NCBI GenBank assembly: GCA_913047625.1
Contig: CAJWUJ010000008.1
Location: 1-53,253, forward strand
Direction: 5' to 3'
Source of the DNA: an uncultured Dehalococcoidia bacterium
GTDB lineage: Bacteria > Chloroflexota > Dehalococcoidia > Lucifugimonadales > CAJWUJ01
Length of the DNA: 53,253 nt
The translations under genes were made by a program, and so were the position numbers. The notes beneath the pieces were generated by a model. That model saw only the letters and a list, made by a program, of their open reading frames with translations. It was not told the DNA's origin and made no database searches. Below are positions 7,628 to 15,829 of the stretch, one piece after another (the first letter of the stretch is position 1; the number at the start of each line of letters is the position of its first letter).

Positions 7628-8380
7628 ATGTCTGGTCATTCGAAGTGGAAAACAATCAAGCATAAGAAGGGAGCAGCAGATGCCAAACGGGGTCAGCTGT
7701 TCACTAAAATTGCTAGGGAAATAACAGTAGCTGCCCGCCAAGGGGGACCGGACTCCACAACAAATGTTAGACTCAGGTTCGCTGTCCAGAAGGCAAGGGA
7801 CAATAATATGCCTATGGATAACGTTGAAAGGGCAATAAATAAAGGAGCAGGTCTGACTCAAGATGGATCTACTTTAGAGGAACTTACTTATGAAGGGTAT
7901 GGACCTGGGGGAGCTGCGGTACTAATTCAGGCACTTACTGATAATAGAAATAGAACAGTCTCTGAAATAAAACACGTGTTTTCTAAGTCAGGTGGGAATC
8001 TGGCAGCTACGGGAGCTGTCTCCTGGATTTTTGATTCATCGGGCGTCATGATTGTAGAAAAGTTGGAAACGAATGATGCCGAATCTATCGCCTTGGAAGC
8101 TATAGATTCTGGAGTTGATGATTTTAAAGTTGAGTCTGGTTTACTAGAACTGTATATGGATCCTTCGTACTTTGAATCAGTACGTTCAATAGTGGAATCA
8201 AAAGGATCTGACGTGAGCTCAGCTGAGCTAAGCATGATACCGAAAAATACAATTGCTTTAGGTATTGGTGATTCTCAGAGTACTCTGAGATTGTTGGATG
8301 GCCTTGAAGATCTCGACGATGTTCAGAAAGTTTTTACCAATGCTGATTTTGATGAAACTGCCCTTGAACAGTACATGTGA
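7628..8380 (+). CDS. YebC/PmpR family protein (TACO1-like)
   Basis: A 250-residue protein beginning MSGHSKWKTIKHKKGAADAK, the invariant start of the YebC/TACO1 family. I chose ATG 7628, with GGAG 8 bases upstream, over an in-frame TTG/ATG reading from 7592. Internal signatures include GPGGAAVLIQALTDNRNRT and the FSKSGGNLAATGAVSWIF segment. Family members have been described as transcriptional regulators and as factors relieving ribosome stalling at proline stretches. It overlaps no gene but ruvC starts two bases after its stop, and the yebC-ruvC-ruvA order is common. Confidence 0.94.
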   Translation: MSGHSKWKTIKHKKGAADAKRGQLFTKIAREITVAARQGGPDSTTNVRLRFAVQKARDNNMPMDNVERAINKGAGLTQDGSTLEELTYEGYGPGGAAVLIQALTDNRNRTVSEIKHVFSKSGGNLAATGAVSWIFDSSGVMIVEKLETNDAESIALEAIDSGVDDFKVESGLLELYMDPSYFESVRSIVESKGSDVSSAELSMIPKNTIALGIGDSQSTLRLLDGLEDLDDVQKVFTNADFDETALEQYM

Positions 8381-8381
8381 A

Positions 8382-8879
8382 ATGCAAAGTGTTGAGCCCT
8401 ACGATATTGTCCGAGTTATTGGAATAGACCCTGGGACTGTTGCCATGGGTTACGGGATTATTGACTGGGATGGACAAAATTTTGACTATGTGGAGAGCGG
8501 TGTTATTCTTCCTAAAGAGTCAGATTCACTTCCTTTGCGCCTGCATGCCATCCATCAAGAAATTACTGACATAATTGATCGATACCTCCCTAGTGAATTA
8601 GCGGTTGAAGATCCATTTGTAGGGAATAACGTTCGGTCAGCGTTTGCTATTGGGCAGGCTCAGTCTTTAGCTTTTATTTCTGCAGCACGCGTAGGAATTG
8701 GTGTTTGGCGATATTCTCCAGCTACTATCAAACAGTCTGTTACTGATTATGGACGAAGTTCTAAGGATCAAGTAAAGGAAATGGTGTTATCCTTATTGCG
8801 AATGGAATTGGTGACCAATAGAGATGATGAAGCTGATGCTTTAGCGGTAGCTTTATGCCACATACAGCAGAGGTCTTGA
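8382..8879 (+). CDS. ruvC: Crossover junction endodeoxyribonuclease RuvC
   Basis: A 165-residue Holliday-junction resolvase. The first catalytic Asp is D16 in IGIDPGTVAMGYG; the second acidic site is in LAVEDPFVGNNVRSA; the C-terminal acidic pair is in DEADALAVALCH. I chose the ATG at 8382 (giving MQSVEPYDIVRVIG) because the longer frame from 8298 overlaps yebC and adds residues not found in RuvC. It is followed by ruvA 28 bases later; ruvB is separate at 29687. Confidence 0.95.
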   Translation: MQSVEPYDIVRVIGIDPGTVAMGYGIIDWDGQNFDYVESGVILPKESDSLPLRLHAIHQEITDIIDRYLPSELAVEDPFVGNNVRSAFAIGQAQSLAFISAARVGIGVWRYSPATIKQSVTDYGRSSKDQVKEMVLSLLRMELVTNRDDEADALAVALCHIQQRS

Positions 8880-8907
8880 ATATTTAAAGGGGATAATTGT
8901 AAGGCTC

Positions 8908-9486
8908 ATGATTTTTTCTATTAGAGGTATTTTAGGGTACTACGAGCTTGGCTTTGTAATAGTGGACATAAATGGGATTAGTTTGCATGTCTTTGTTCCC
9001 AATAGCATGATGAGCAAATTACCTTCAGTTGGTGAAGAAGTTTTTCTGTACACGCACTTTATCGTACGACAAGAAGAACTGTCTTTGTACGGTTTTATGA
9101 ATGCACAAGATAAAGCTATTTTTTCATTGCTCTTATCGGTTAATGGTGTTGGTCCAAAATCTGCTCTCGGTCTCCTTTCTATATTTGACAGTGTATCCAT
9201 AGCTGAAGCCGTAGTAGCTGGTGATATTGATACCATCAGTAAGGCTCCAGGACTTGGGAAAAAGACCGCTAGTAGGGTTGTTTTAGAGTTGCAAAGCAAA
9301 TTAAGCGGCAGTTCGGGATTTGAAGTACTGTCAGGAAGTACGACTGAGAAAAATGAGATTGTTGGGGCGTTGTTGGCGCTTGGTTATTCCAGTATGGAAA
9401 TCAGGCAGGCAATTGACGATGACCTTGACTCTGATGCGCCTCTGGAAGAGCAGCTTAGAATTGTGCTGCAACGATTAGGGAGATAG
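8908..9486 (+). CDS. ruvA: Holliday junction branch migration protein RuvA
   Basis: A 192-residue protein that binds four-way junctions and loads RuvB. It has the OB-fold start MIFSIRGILGYYELGF, a domain II with two helix-hairpin-helix motifs (VNGVGPKSALGLLS at about residue 78 and APGLGKKTASRVVLEL at about residue 113), and a short C-terminal domain III ending in QRLGR that contacts RuvB. Length is normal. The next gene starts two bases after its stop, so the methyltransferase is co-transcribed. Confidence 0.95.
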   Translation: MIFSIRGILGYYELGFVIVDINGISLHVFVPNSMMSKLPSVGEEVFLYTHFIVRQEELSLYGFMNAQDKAIFSLLLSVNGVGPKSALGLLSIFDSVSIAEAVVAGDIDTISKAPGLGKKTASRVVLELQSKLSGSSGFEVLSGSTTEKNEIVGALLALGYSSMEIRQAIDDDLDSDAPLEEQLRIVLQRLGR

Positions 9487-9488
9487 AA

Positions 9489-10259
9489 ATGGATATCGAG
9501 AATGATTGGCCAGCATTTTATGATTGGGCTCATGCGAGTTTTACGGATGATGTGGAGTTTTATTTAGAAGAATTGAAGGACGTTAAAGGGCCAGTATTGG
9601 AACTCGGTTGTGGTACAGGAAGAGTAACAATACCTCTCGCAAAGCAGGGAATTGCAGTTACAGCGCTTGATATTTCTCCTGATATGGTGGAATCTGCTAA
9701 AAAGAAAGCTGCTTTGGACGGAGTAACTTCGGATCAAGCCAACTTCATCGTTGGAGACATGAGAGATTTTGACTTAGATCGTACATTTGGTGCAGTCCTT
9801 ATGCCGTATCGATCCTTTCAATGGCTTCTTTCTATTGTTGATCAGCGCTGTGCTTTGTTAAATGCATGGCATCATTTACTTCCCGAAGGAAAACTTATTT
9901 TTGATGTTTTTAATCCTACTACTGATGTTTTACGTGACGATGGAGAAGAACCGTTCTTGGTGAAAGACGTTCCTGGTGAGAAAAAAGGTCATAAATTTCA
10001 GTTACTTTTTCAAAATCAGTGGGATCATAATTATCAGATTAATAATGCTTCTTTGATAGCGAGAGAGCTTGGCCCTGGAGGTAAGGAAATCAAGAAGGTG
10101 AGTCAGTCTATTCAAGTCAGATATACCTATAGATATGAAATGATGCATCTATTAGAGCTGAGTGGATTTCAGCCCTTGGAATTGTACGGATCCTTTGCTC
10201 GTGACGATTATCAGGATGCTAGCGAGCACATGATTTGGATCGCACAACGACTTACATGA
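9489..10259 (+). CDS. SAM-dependent methyltransferase, class I
   Basis: A 256-residue Rossmann-fold methyltransferase. Motif I is VLELGCGTGRVTIPLA (about residues 35-50), the acidic end of strand 2 is ALDISPDMV, and the post-I segment NFIVGDMRDFDL follows. The C-terminal part is long and beta-rich, as in small-molecule methyltransferases of the Methyltransf_25 type. The substrate cannot be told. It begins two bases after ruvA and is 26 bases before uvrB, so it lies inside a repair gene run, but a link to repair is only positional. Confidence 0.85.
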   Translation: MDIENDWPAFYDWAHASFTDDVEFYLEELKDVKGPVLELGCGTGRVTIPLAKQGIAVTALDISPDMVESAKKKAALDGVTSDQANFIVGDMRDFDLDRTFGAVLMPYRSFQWLLSIVDQRCALLNAWHHLLPEGKLIFDVFNPTTDVLRDDGEEPFLVKDVPGEKKGHKFQLLFQNQWDHNYQINNASLIARELGPGGKEIKKVSQSIQVRYTYRYEMMHLLELSGFQPLELYGSFARDDYQDASEHMIWIAQRLT

Positions 10260-10285
10260 GATATCACAATAGGTATTTTATTTAA

Positions 10286-12289
10286 ATGTTAGATGAAAAA
10301 ACCCTTAAAGCAGTATCTGAGTTTTCGCCAACTGGGGATCAGCCTTTTGCTATCGAGAAAGTTGTCGAAGGTATCCAGCAGGGATATAAATCTCAAGTCT
10401 TGGTAGGGGTAACTGGGAGCGGAAAAACTTTTACTATGGCGAAGATAGCAGAGGCTGTTCAGAAACCTGTCTTAGTAATTGCTCATAATAAAACGTTGGC
10501 GGCACAACTAGCTACCGAGTTCAGAGAGTTTTTCCCTAATAATGCAGTTGAATATTTTGTTTCGTACTATGACTATTATCAACCAGAAGCATATGTTCCT
10601 AGAACTGATACATATATCGAAAAAGATGCATCAATTAATGACGAAATTGATAAACTCCGACATTCTGCTACTAGAGCATTGATGACTCGGCGAGATGTCA
10701 TTATTGTATCGTCGGTTTCCTGTATTTACGGGCTAGGAGAACCTGAAGAGTATTACAGTTTTGTCCAAGACCTGAGAATAGGGCAAACTGTTTCTCTAAA
10801 CCGACTTGCTAGGCGTTTAATTGAAATGCAATATGACAGGAATGATTTTGAAATCAGTAGGGGATCTTTTCGCATAAGAGGAGATACACTCGAGATAATG
10901 CCTTCCTACGAAGAGCTTGCGACAAAGATTATGTTTTTTGGAGATCAAGTTGAAAAAATCCTTCAATTTGATCATGTGACAGGAGAAATAATTAAGGAAA
11001 GTGAGGAGATTCATATCTATCCTGCCAAGCACTTTGTTACGTCTAGAGAAAAACTTGAATTGGCGATTGAAAATATACAGGAAGAACTCGCTGTGCAATT
11101 AGTGGCATTAAAAGAAGCTGGTAAGCTACTGGAGTCGCAGAGATTAGAATCACGTACACTGTACGATTTAGAGATGTTAAGGGAAGTTGGATACTGTTCA
11201 GGTATTGAAAATTACTCCCGACATATAGGCCAAAGGCCAAAAGGCAGTGCGCCTTGGACGTTGCTTGACTATTTTCCAGATGACTTTTTGATATTCATAG
11301 ATGAAGCACATATGACAATTCCTCAACTTAACGGGATGTACCATGGTGATATGTCTAGGAAAAGAACATTAGTTGAGTTTGGCTTTCGTTTGCCGTCTGC
11401 TCTGGATAATCGTCCGTTGAGTTTTCAGGAATTTGAAAAAGTGGTTAATCAGGTTGTTCATGTTTCGGCTACCCCAGGCCCATATGAAAGTAGTCGTGCA
11501 GAGCAAGTTGTGGAACAAGTCATAAGGCCCACAGGTTTGATCGATCCAAGTATTGAAGTTAAACCAACTTTAAATCAAATAGATGACCTGCTGCATCAGA
11601 TTAAGATATGTATTAGTAAAGAGGAACGGGTATTGGTAACTACATTAACTAAACGTATGTCTGAGGAACTTGCCGAATATCTACGAGAGGAAGGAATCAA
11701 AGTTCACTATATTCACTCTGAGATTCATACACTTGAGCGTAGTGAAATACTTAGAGATCTTAGATCAGGAACATATGACGTCCTAGTGGGCATTAATTTA
11801 CTCCGGGAGGGGTTAGATTTACCAGAAGTAAGTCTTGTCGCGATCCTTGATGCAGATAAGGAAGGATATCTTCGATCAAGTTCAGCTTTAATACAGACTG
11901 TGGGAAGAGCTGCACGACATGTTGATGGGCGTGTCATAATGTATGCCGATCGGATCACTGGTTCCATGGAACAAACAATTAACGAAACTCAGAGAAGACG
12001 GGAGATTCAGCACGAATACAATAAAAAGCATGGGATTACCCCCCAGAGCATTAAGAAAACCATTAAAGATATCAACGACAGGGTGAAGACAATAAAAATT
12101 CCTGATACTACGTCCATAAAAACTGAAGATATCAATCCTGAAGAGTTATCGAAAGTTATTAAAGGGCTTGAGAATCAAATGAGACGCGCAGCAAAGGATC
12201 TGGATTTCGAGAAAGCTGCTCTTTTTAGGGATGAAATACAAGAGTTAAAAAAACTTGCTAAATCTAGTTATTCATGGCACGGTATATAA
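10286..12289 (+). CDS. uvrB: Excinuclease ABC subunit B
   Basis: A 667-residue UvrB, the damage-verifying helicase-like subunit of nucleotide excision repair. Seen in order: Walker [16 protein letters not shown] (about residue 40), the beta-hairpin region [20 protein letters not shown], the DEAH-like motif [11 protein letters not shown], helicase motif [21 protein letters not shown], and a C-terminal UVR domain (about residues 625-660, [18 protein letters not shown]) that binds UvrC. Length is normal for the family. No uvrA or uvrC is present in the window. Confidence 0.97.
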   Translation: MLDEKTLKAVSEFSPTGDQPFAIEKVVEGIQQGYKSQVLVGVTGSGKTFTMAKIAEAVQKPVLVIAHNKTLAAQLATEFREFFPNNAVEYFVSYYDYYQPEAYVPRTDTYIEKDASINDEIDKLRHSATRALMTRRDVIIVSSVSCIYGLGEPEEYYSFVQDLRIGQTVSLNRLARRLIEMQYDRNDFEISRGSFRIRGDTLEIMPSYEELATKIMFFGDQVEKILQFDHVTGEIIKESEEIHIYPAKHFVTSREKLELAIENIQEELAVQLVALKEAGKLLESQRLESRTLYDLEMLREVGYCSGIENYSRHIGQRPKGSAPWTLLDYFPDDFLIFIDEAHMTIPQLNGMYHGDMSRKRTLVEFGFRLPSALDNRPLSFQEFEKVVNQVVHVSATPGPYESSRAEQVVEQVIRPTGLIDPSIEVKPTLNQIDDLLHQIKICISKEERVLVTTLTKRMSEELAEYLREEGIKVHYIHSEIHTLERSEILRDLRSGTYDVLVGINLLREGLDLPEVSLVAILDADKEGYLRSSSALIQTVGRAARHVDGRVIMYADRITGSMEQTINETQRRREIQHEYNKKHGITPQSIKKTIKDINDRVKTIKIPDTTSIKTEDINPEELSKVIKGLENQMRRAAKDLDFEKAALFRDEIQELKKLAKSSYSWHGI

Positions 12290-12337
12290 GCTTTACGTAC
12301 TAACTCAATCAATTAGGTTTTAAAAAGGAGAGTCTTT

Positions 12338-12643
12338 ATGGGAAAGATTACACATGATGAAGTGGTGGGAGCACTTAAAGAGGTGTATGATCCAGAAATC
12401 CCAGTTAATGTTGTCGATCTTGGTTTAATTTACGATGTCGATATTAATGATGACAACGTGAACATTGTGATGACTTTGACTGCACCAGGATGTGGTATGG
12501 GTCCATACATAGCTCAACAGGCCGAATGGGCAGTTGCTGAAGTAGAAGGGGTCAAAGATGTTAGTGTTGATATCACTTTCGATCCCCCATGGAATCCTGA
12601 TCGGATTACTGATGACGGTAAGATGGCTCTTGGATTAGATTAA
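12338..12643 (+). CDS. DUF59/MIP18-family iron-sulfur assembly protein
   Basis: A 101-residue protein of the MIP18 (DUF59, SufT/PaaD-like) family, which helps mature iron-sulfur proteins. The VYDPEIPVNVVDLGLIYDV block and the TLTAPGCGMGPYIAQQ segment with its single conserved Cys are typical. A strong Shine-Dalgarno AAGGAG precedes the ATG. It is followed 26 bases later by an Mrp-type ATPase, a frequent partner. It could be called SufT, but no suf operon is present here to support that name. Confidence 0.9.
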   Translation: MGKITHDEVVGALKEVYDPEIPVNVVDLGLIYDVDINDDNVNIVMTLTAPGCGMGPYIAQQAEWAVAEVEGVKDVSVDITFDPPWNPDRITDDGKMALGLD

Positions 12644-12669
12644 ATAACAGTGTTGAGAAAAGGAGCAAC

Positions 12670-13494
12670 ATGGTGGATGAACAAAGTAAGCCATCCCCTC
12701 AGGCTGCACAGGCAAAGGCTAGAATTGAAGCAGTCAAACGGGGTTTTGAACAACGAAGAAATATCAATCAAAAACTAGAGAATATCGGATATAAGATTGG
12801 TGTTTATAGCGGCAAAGGAGGAGTTGGGAAGACGTCTGTCGCTGTAAATTTGGCTTGCTATTTAGCTAAGCAAGGTCACTCGGTTGGCATATTGGATGTT
12901 GATATTGACTGCCCTAACGTGACTAAAGCGATGGGTATGACGGAGCGAGCAACTATTGAGGATGGTACTGTAACTCCTGGAGAGCAGTATGGGGTTAAAG
13001 TGGTATCCATGTCCTATTTTCAAAAAAGTGAAGATGAGGCAATTATCTGGAGAGGGCCCATGATTCATAATGCAATTAACCAGTTTCTTCAGATGACTGA
13101 ATGGGGTCAATTAGATTACTTGATCGTGGATCTTCCTCCTGGTACCTCCGATGGTCCTTTGACAGTTATGCAGACAATTACTCTTGATGGTTTCGTGGTA
13201 GTTACTACACCGCATTTCCTCTCTGCTCTAGATGCTAAGAGATCTATAAATATGATCCGCAAATTGAATGTTAATGTCTTAGGAATTGTTGAGAATTTTG
13301 TTGGTGATATATTTGGAAAAGGAGCTGGTGAAACACTAGCAACGGAACTGCAACTTTCATTCTTGGGTGGTATAGAACTTCGATCAGAATATAGAATGGT
13401 CGATATTCCTCCTGTCCTTAGGGTTGATGAAATTGAAAAAGAGTATGAAGCAATCGTTGCGGCTATCAATACAGCTATAGCTTCAAAGAATTGA
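12670..13494 (+). CDS. Mrp/NBP35-family P-loop ATPase lacking the CxxC motif
   Basis: A 274-residue ParA/MinD-type ATPase with a deviant Walker A, GKGGVGKT at residues 48-55, and the VDLPPGTSDGPLT block that marks the Mrp/ApbC/Nbp35 group of iron-sulfur cluster carriers. In those carriers the segment after the VENM motif contains a CPxC pair that bridges a cluster in the dimer. Here the sequence passes straight from IVENFVGD to IFGKGAGE, so that pair is missing. The upstream DUF59 gene still points to iron-sulfur work. It may act as a non-cluster-binding partner, or have another role. Confidence 0.88.
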   Translation: MVDEQSKPSPQAAQAKARIEAVKRGFEQRRNINQKLENIGYKIGVYSGKGGVGKTSVAVNLACYLAKQGHSVGILDVDIDCPNVTKAMGMTERATIEDGTVTPGEQYGVKVVSMSYFQKSEDEAIIWRGPMIHNAINQFLQMTEWGQLDYLIVDLPPGTSDGPLTVMQTITLDGFVVVTTPHFLSALDAKRSINMIRKLNVNVLGIVENFVGDIFGKGAGETLATELQLSFLGGIELRSEYRMVDIPPVLRVDEIEKEYEAIVAAINTAIASKN

Positions 13495-13526
13495 TTTTCC
13501 GGACTGTCGTGGCTTAAGGTTTTAAT

Positions 13527-14828
13527 ATGGTCTTAATTACCCAGAAAGCCATGAATTTTGTTACTGAGGAACTACACGTGGGTTATCGTGGTATTCGATC
13601 GTCCCTAGCAAGGTTTCTTACTTTCTTCTTATTACTCCAGATTTTTTTATTCACAGCTGGCTGTGGTAATCAGGAACAAGTCCAAAAAGAAGAAAGTTCT
13701 ACTGACGTTAGTACTGAAACTCTTTCTGATCATGATCGTTCTTCCGACGCTAAGTCAGAAACCAGTGATCTCACTGATGCAGTATCTGTACCCGAACTGA
13801 AAGGAACAGATCAATGGATAAACTCGAATCCTTTTACATTGGAATCCCAAAAAGGAAAAGTCGTGCTCATAGATTTTTGGACCTATACTTGTGTGAATTG
13901 TATCCGAACGCTTCCATATCTCCGACTGTGGCACGAAGCCTATGCTGATGCTGGATTGGTAATTCTTGGTGTCCATACTCCCGAGTTTGAGTTTGAGAAA
14001 GTTTACGAGAATTTATTGCGTGCTACCCAAGATTTTAGCTTGGAATATCCTATTGTACAGGATAACCAATTTGAAACTTGGAAAGCTTTTGGCAATTCTG
14101 TCTGGCCTGCGAAATATTTGATTGATCAGGAAGGAGTCATACGTTATACCCATTTTGGGGAAGGGAAATACGAAGAAACTGAACAAGCTATTCGAAAGCT
14201 TCTTGCTGAGACCGCTACGGATTTACAAGAACCTGTGACTTCTTCTATTCACTCTTATCACCTAGATAGTGCTGCCCGTGTAACAGATGTCATGTTGAGT
14301 CAAACTCGAGAACTCTATGCAGGATATTTAAGAAACTATGGTGTTTTAGCTAGTGGCCAAATGCCACCGTATATTCTTAACACCGAGTATTACGAGGCCA
14401 GCAACGAGGAGTTACTGTATTCAGACCCAGGTGATCACGTGAACCATTTTCTCTATATAGAGGGGCTTTGGCGCAATGAGGGAGAATATCTAGTTCATGC
14501 ACGGACAACCTTAGATTATGAAGATTATGTTGCTGTGAAATTTTATGGTTCCAGCGTTAATGCTGTTATGGATACGGTATCGGGAGATGCTGTTAAGGTT
14601 CAGATTACAATTGATAACCAACCTATTAATGTTCATCAGGCGGGCTTTGATATAGAGTTTGATACTAATGGTAATAGTTATGTGAACGTTACCAATGCTC
14701 GTATGTACAACCTCATCAATAAAGATGAATTCGGCACTGGGGAACTTCAATTGAGCTCTAATTCCCCTGAATTTTCTTTGTATGCATTTACATTTGGGTC
14801 TTACCTGGGTGGTGAACGGGAGTTTTAA
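13527..14828 (+). CDS. Thioredoxin-fold lipoprotein, DipZ C-terminal-like
   Basis: A 433-residue predicted lipoprotein. A hydrophobic stretch (about residues 30-44) ends in FTAGC, placing the lipidated Cys at residue 46. A Ser/Thr/Asp-rich linker follows, then a TlpA-like thioredoxin domain with the active site CVNC at residues 122-125 in DFWTYTCVNCIRTLPYL. The last 200 residues resemble the beta-sandwich, carbohydrate-binding-like C-terminal domain of DipZ. It lacks the DipZ membrane domain, so it would need another electron donor. It is likely an extracytoplasmic thiol-disulfide protein and sits four bases from another such lipoprotein. Confidence 0.8.
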   Translation: MVLITQKAMNFVTEELHVGYRGIRSSLARFLTFFLLLQIFLFTAGCGNQEQVQKEESSTDVSTETLSDHDRSSDAKSETSDLTDAVSVPELKGTDQWINSNPFTLESQKGKVVLIDFWTYTCVNCIRTLPYLRLWHEAYADAGLVILGVHTPEFEFEKVYENLLRATQDFSLEYPIVQDNQFETWKAFGNSVWPAKYLIDQEGVIRYTHFGEGKYEETEQAIRKLLAETATDLQEPVTSSIHSYHLDSAARVTDVMLSQTRELYAGYLRNYGVLASGQMPPYILNTEYYEASNEELLYSDPGDHVNHFLYIEGLWRNEGEYLVHARTTLDYEDYVAVKFYGSSVNAVMDTVSGDAVKVQITIDNQPINVHQAGFDIEFDTNGNSYVNVTNARMYNLINKDEFGTGELQLSSNSPEFSLYAFTFGSYLGGEREF

Positions 14829-14831
14829 CCA

Positions 14832-15764
14832 ATGTTCCGAATAGGGAATACGGTAAGCATATGTTTAATACTACTTTTAGTAGGATTATTTGGCTGTTCT
14901 AGTCATGATACTGATATCTCTGTAAAGACTGCCTCTTCTGCTGTTGAAACATTTGTTCCTGCAAAAGGCCCCGTTTCAGCTAATGGATTCCAGGGAATTT
15001 TGATAACTAACGACCTTGCTATTGGACACAATAGAATTGCGTTTTTTGTGATTAATAAGGACGGTTTTGTGGATAAACCTATTACTAGGGTGAAATCGTA
15101 TTATGTAGATAGACTAACCAAAGAAAAGATAGAGAAAGATGTACGTATAGCTATATTTAAACCGTGGCTATACGGACGCGGAAGTTACGTTACGACGTTA
15201 GGGTTTCATCAAGCAGGTCTTTGGGAACTGGAAATTGAAATATTAAACCCCGCTGATGAACCCCAGCCCATTGTTTTACCCTTTGCGGTAAACACAGGTT
15301 TTCAAGCTCCAGGTGTTGGGAGCATGCCAAAACCAATAAATAATAAAACCTTAGCGCAGGTATCTTCGATAGAGGAACTTACAAGCGGATCTGTACAGTT
15401 TCCGCGCTTATACCAGATCAGTGTTGCTGAAGCACTTATGACCAAGACACCTATTGTCATCTCCATTTACAGTCCTGCTTTTTGCCAAAGTATTATCTGC
15501 GGGCCTCAAGTGGAAGTCATGAACGGATTGGAAAACAAGTACAAAGGTATGTTTCATTTTATACATATTGACGTTTATAGTAATCCTCATGAGATGCGAA
15601 GTGATCTAGGGAAATCTGTCTTGTCTTCTGTTGTTACCGATTGGCAATTACCCAGCGTCCCTTGGACCTTCATTATTGATGGTAATGGGGTTGTGATAGC
15701 GCGCTTTGAAGGGTTCGCCCTAATAAGCGAGGTTGAAGAAGCATTGCAAGAATTAATAGCTTAA
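14832..15764 (+). CDS. Lipoprotein with C-terminal thioredoxin-like domain
   Basis: A 310-residue predicted lipoprotein; the signal peptide ends in LFGC with the lipidated Cys at residue 22. Residues 50-155 look like an all-beta domain. Residues 195-308 look like a thioredoxin fold, with IVISIYSPAFCQSIICGPQ carrying Cys218 and Cys223. The spacing is CxxxxC, not CxxC, a pattern I know from some actinobacterial and chloroflexal thioredoxin-like proteins. A cis-Pro-like VPWTFIIDGNG follows. It starts four bases after the DipZ-like gene, so the two are an operon. Substrate unknown. Confidence 0.72.
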   Translation: MFRIGNTVSICLILLLVGLFGCSSHDTDISVKTASSAVETFVPAKGPVSANGFQGILITNDLAIGHNRIAFFVINKDGFVDKPITRVKSYYVDRLTKEKIEKDVRIAIFKPWLYGRGSYVTTLGFHQAGLWELEIEILNPADEPQPIVLPFAVNTGFQAPGVGSMPKPINNKTLAQVSSIEELTSGSVQFPRLYQISVAEALMTKTPIVISIYSPAFCQSIICGPQVEVMNGLENKYKGMFHFIHIDVYSNPHEMRSDLGKSVLSSVVTDWQLPSVPWTFIIDGNGVVIARFEGFALISEVEEALQELIA

Positions 15765-15829
15765 TGCAAAGTGCTTGGATGATATAAGACGTTTGTGTTA
15801 GATGCTGGGAATAGCGAGCCTTAACTGGT

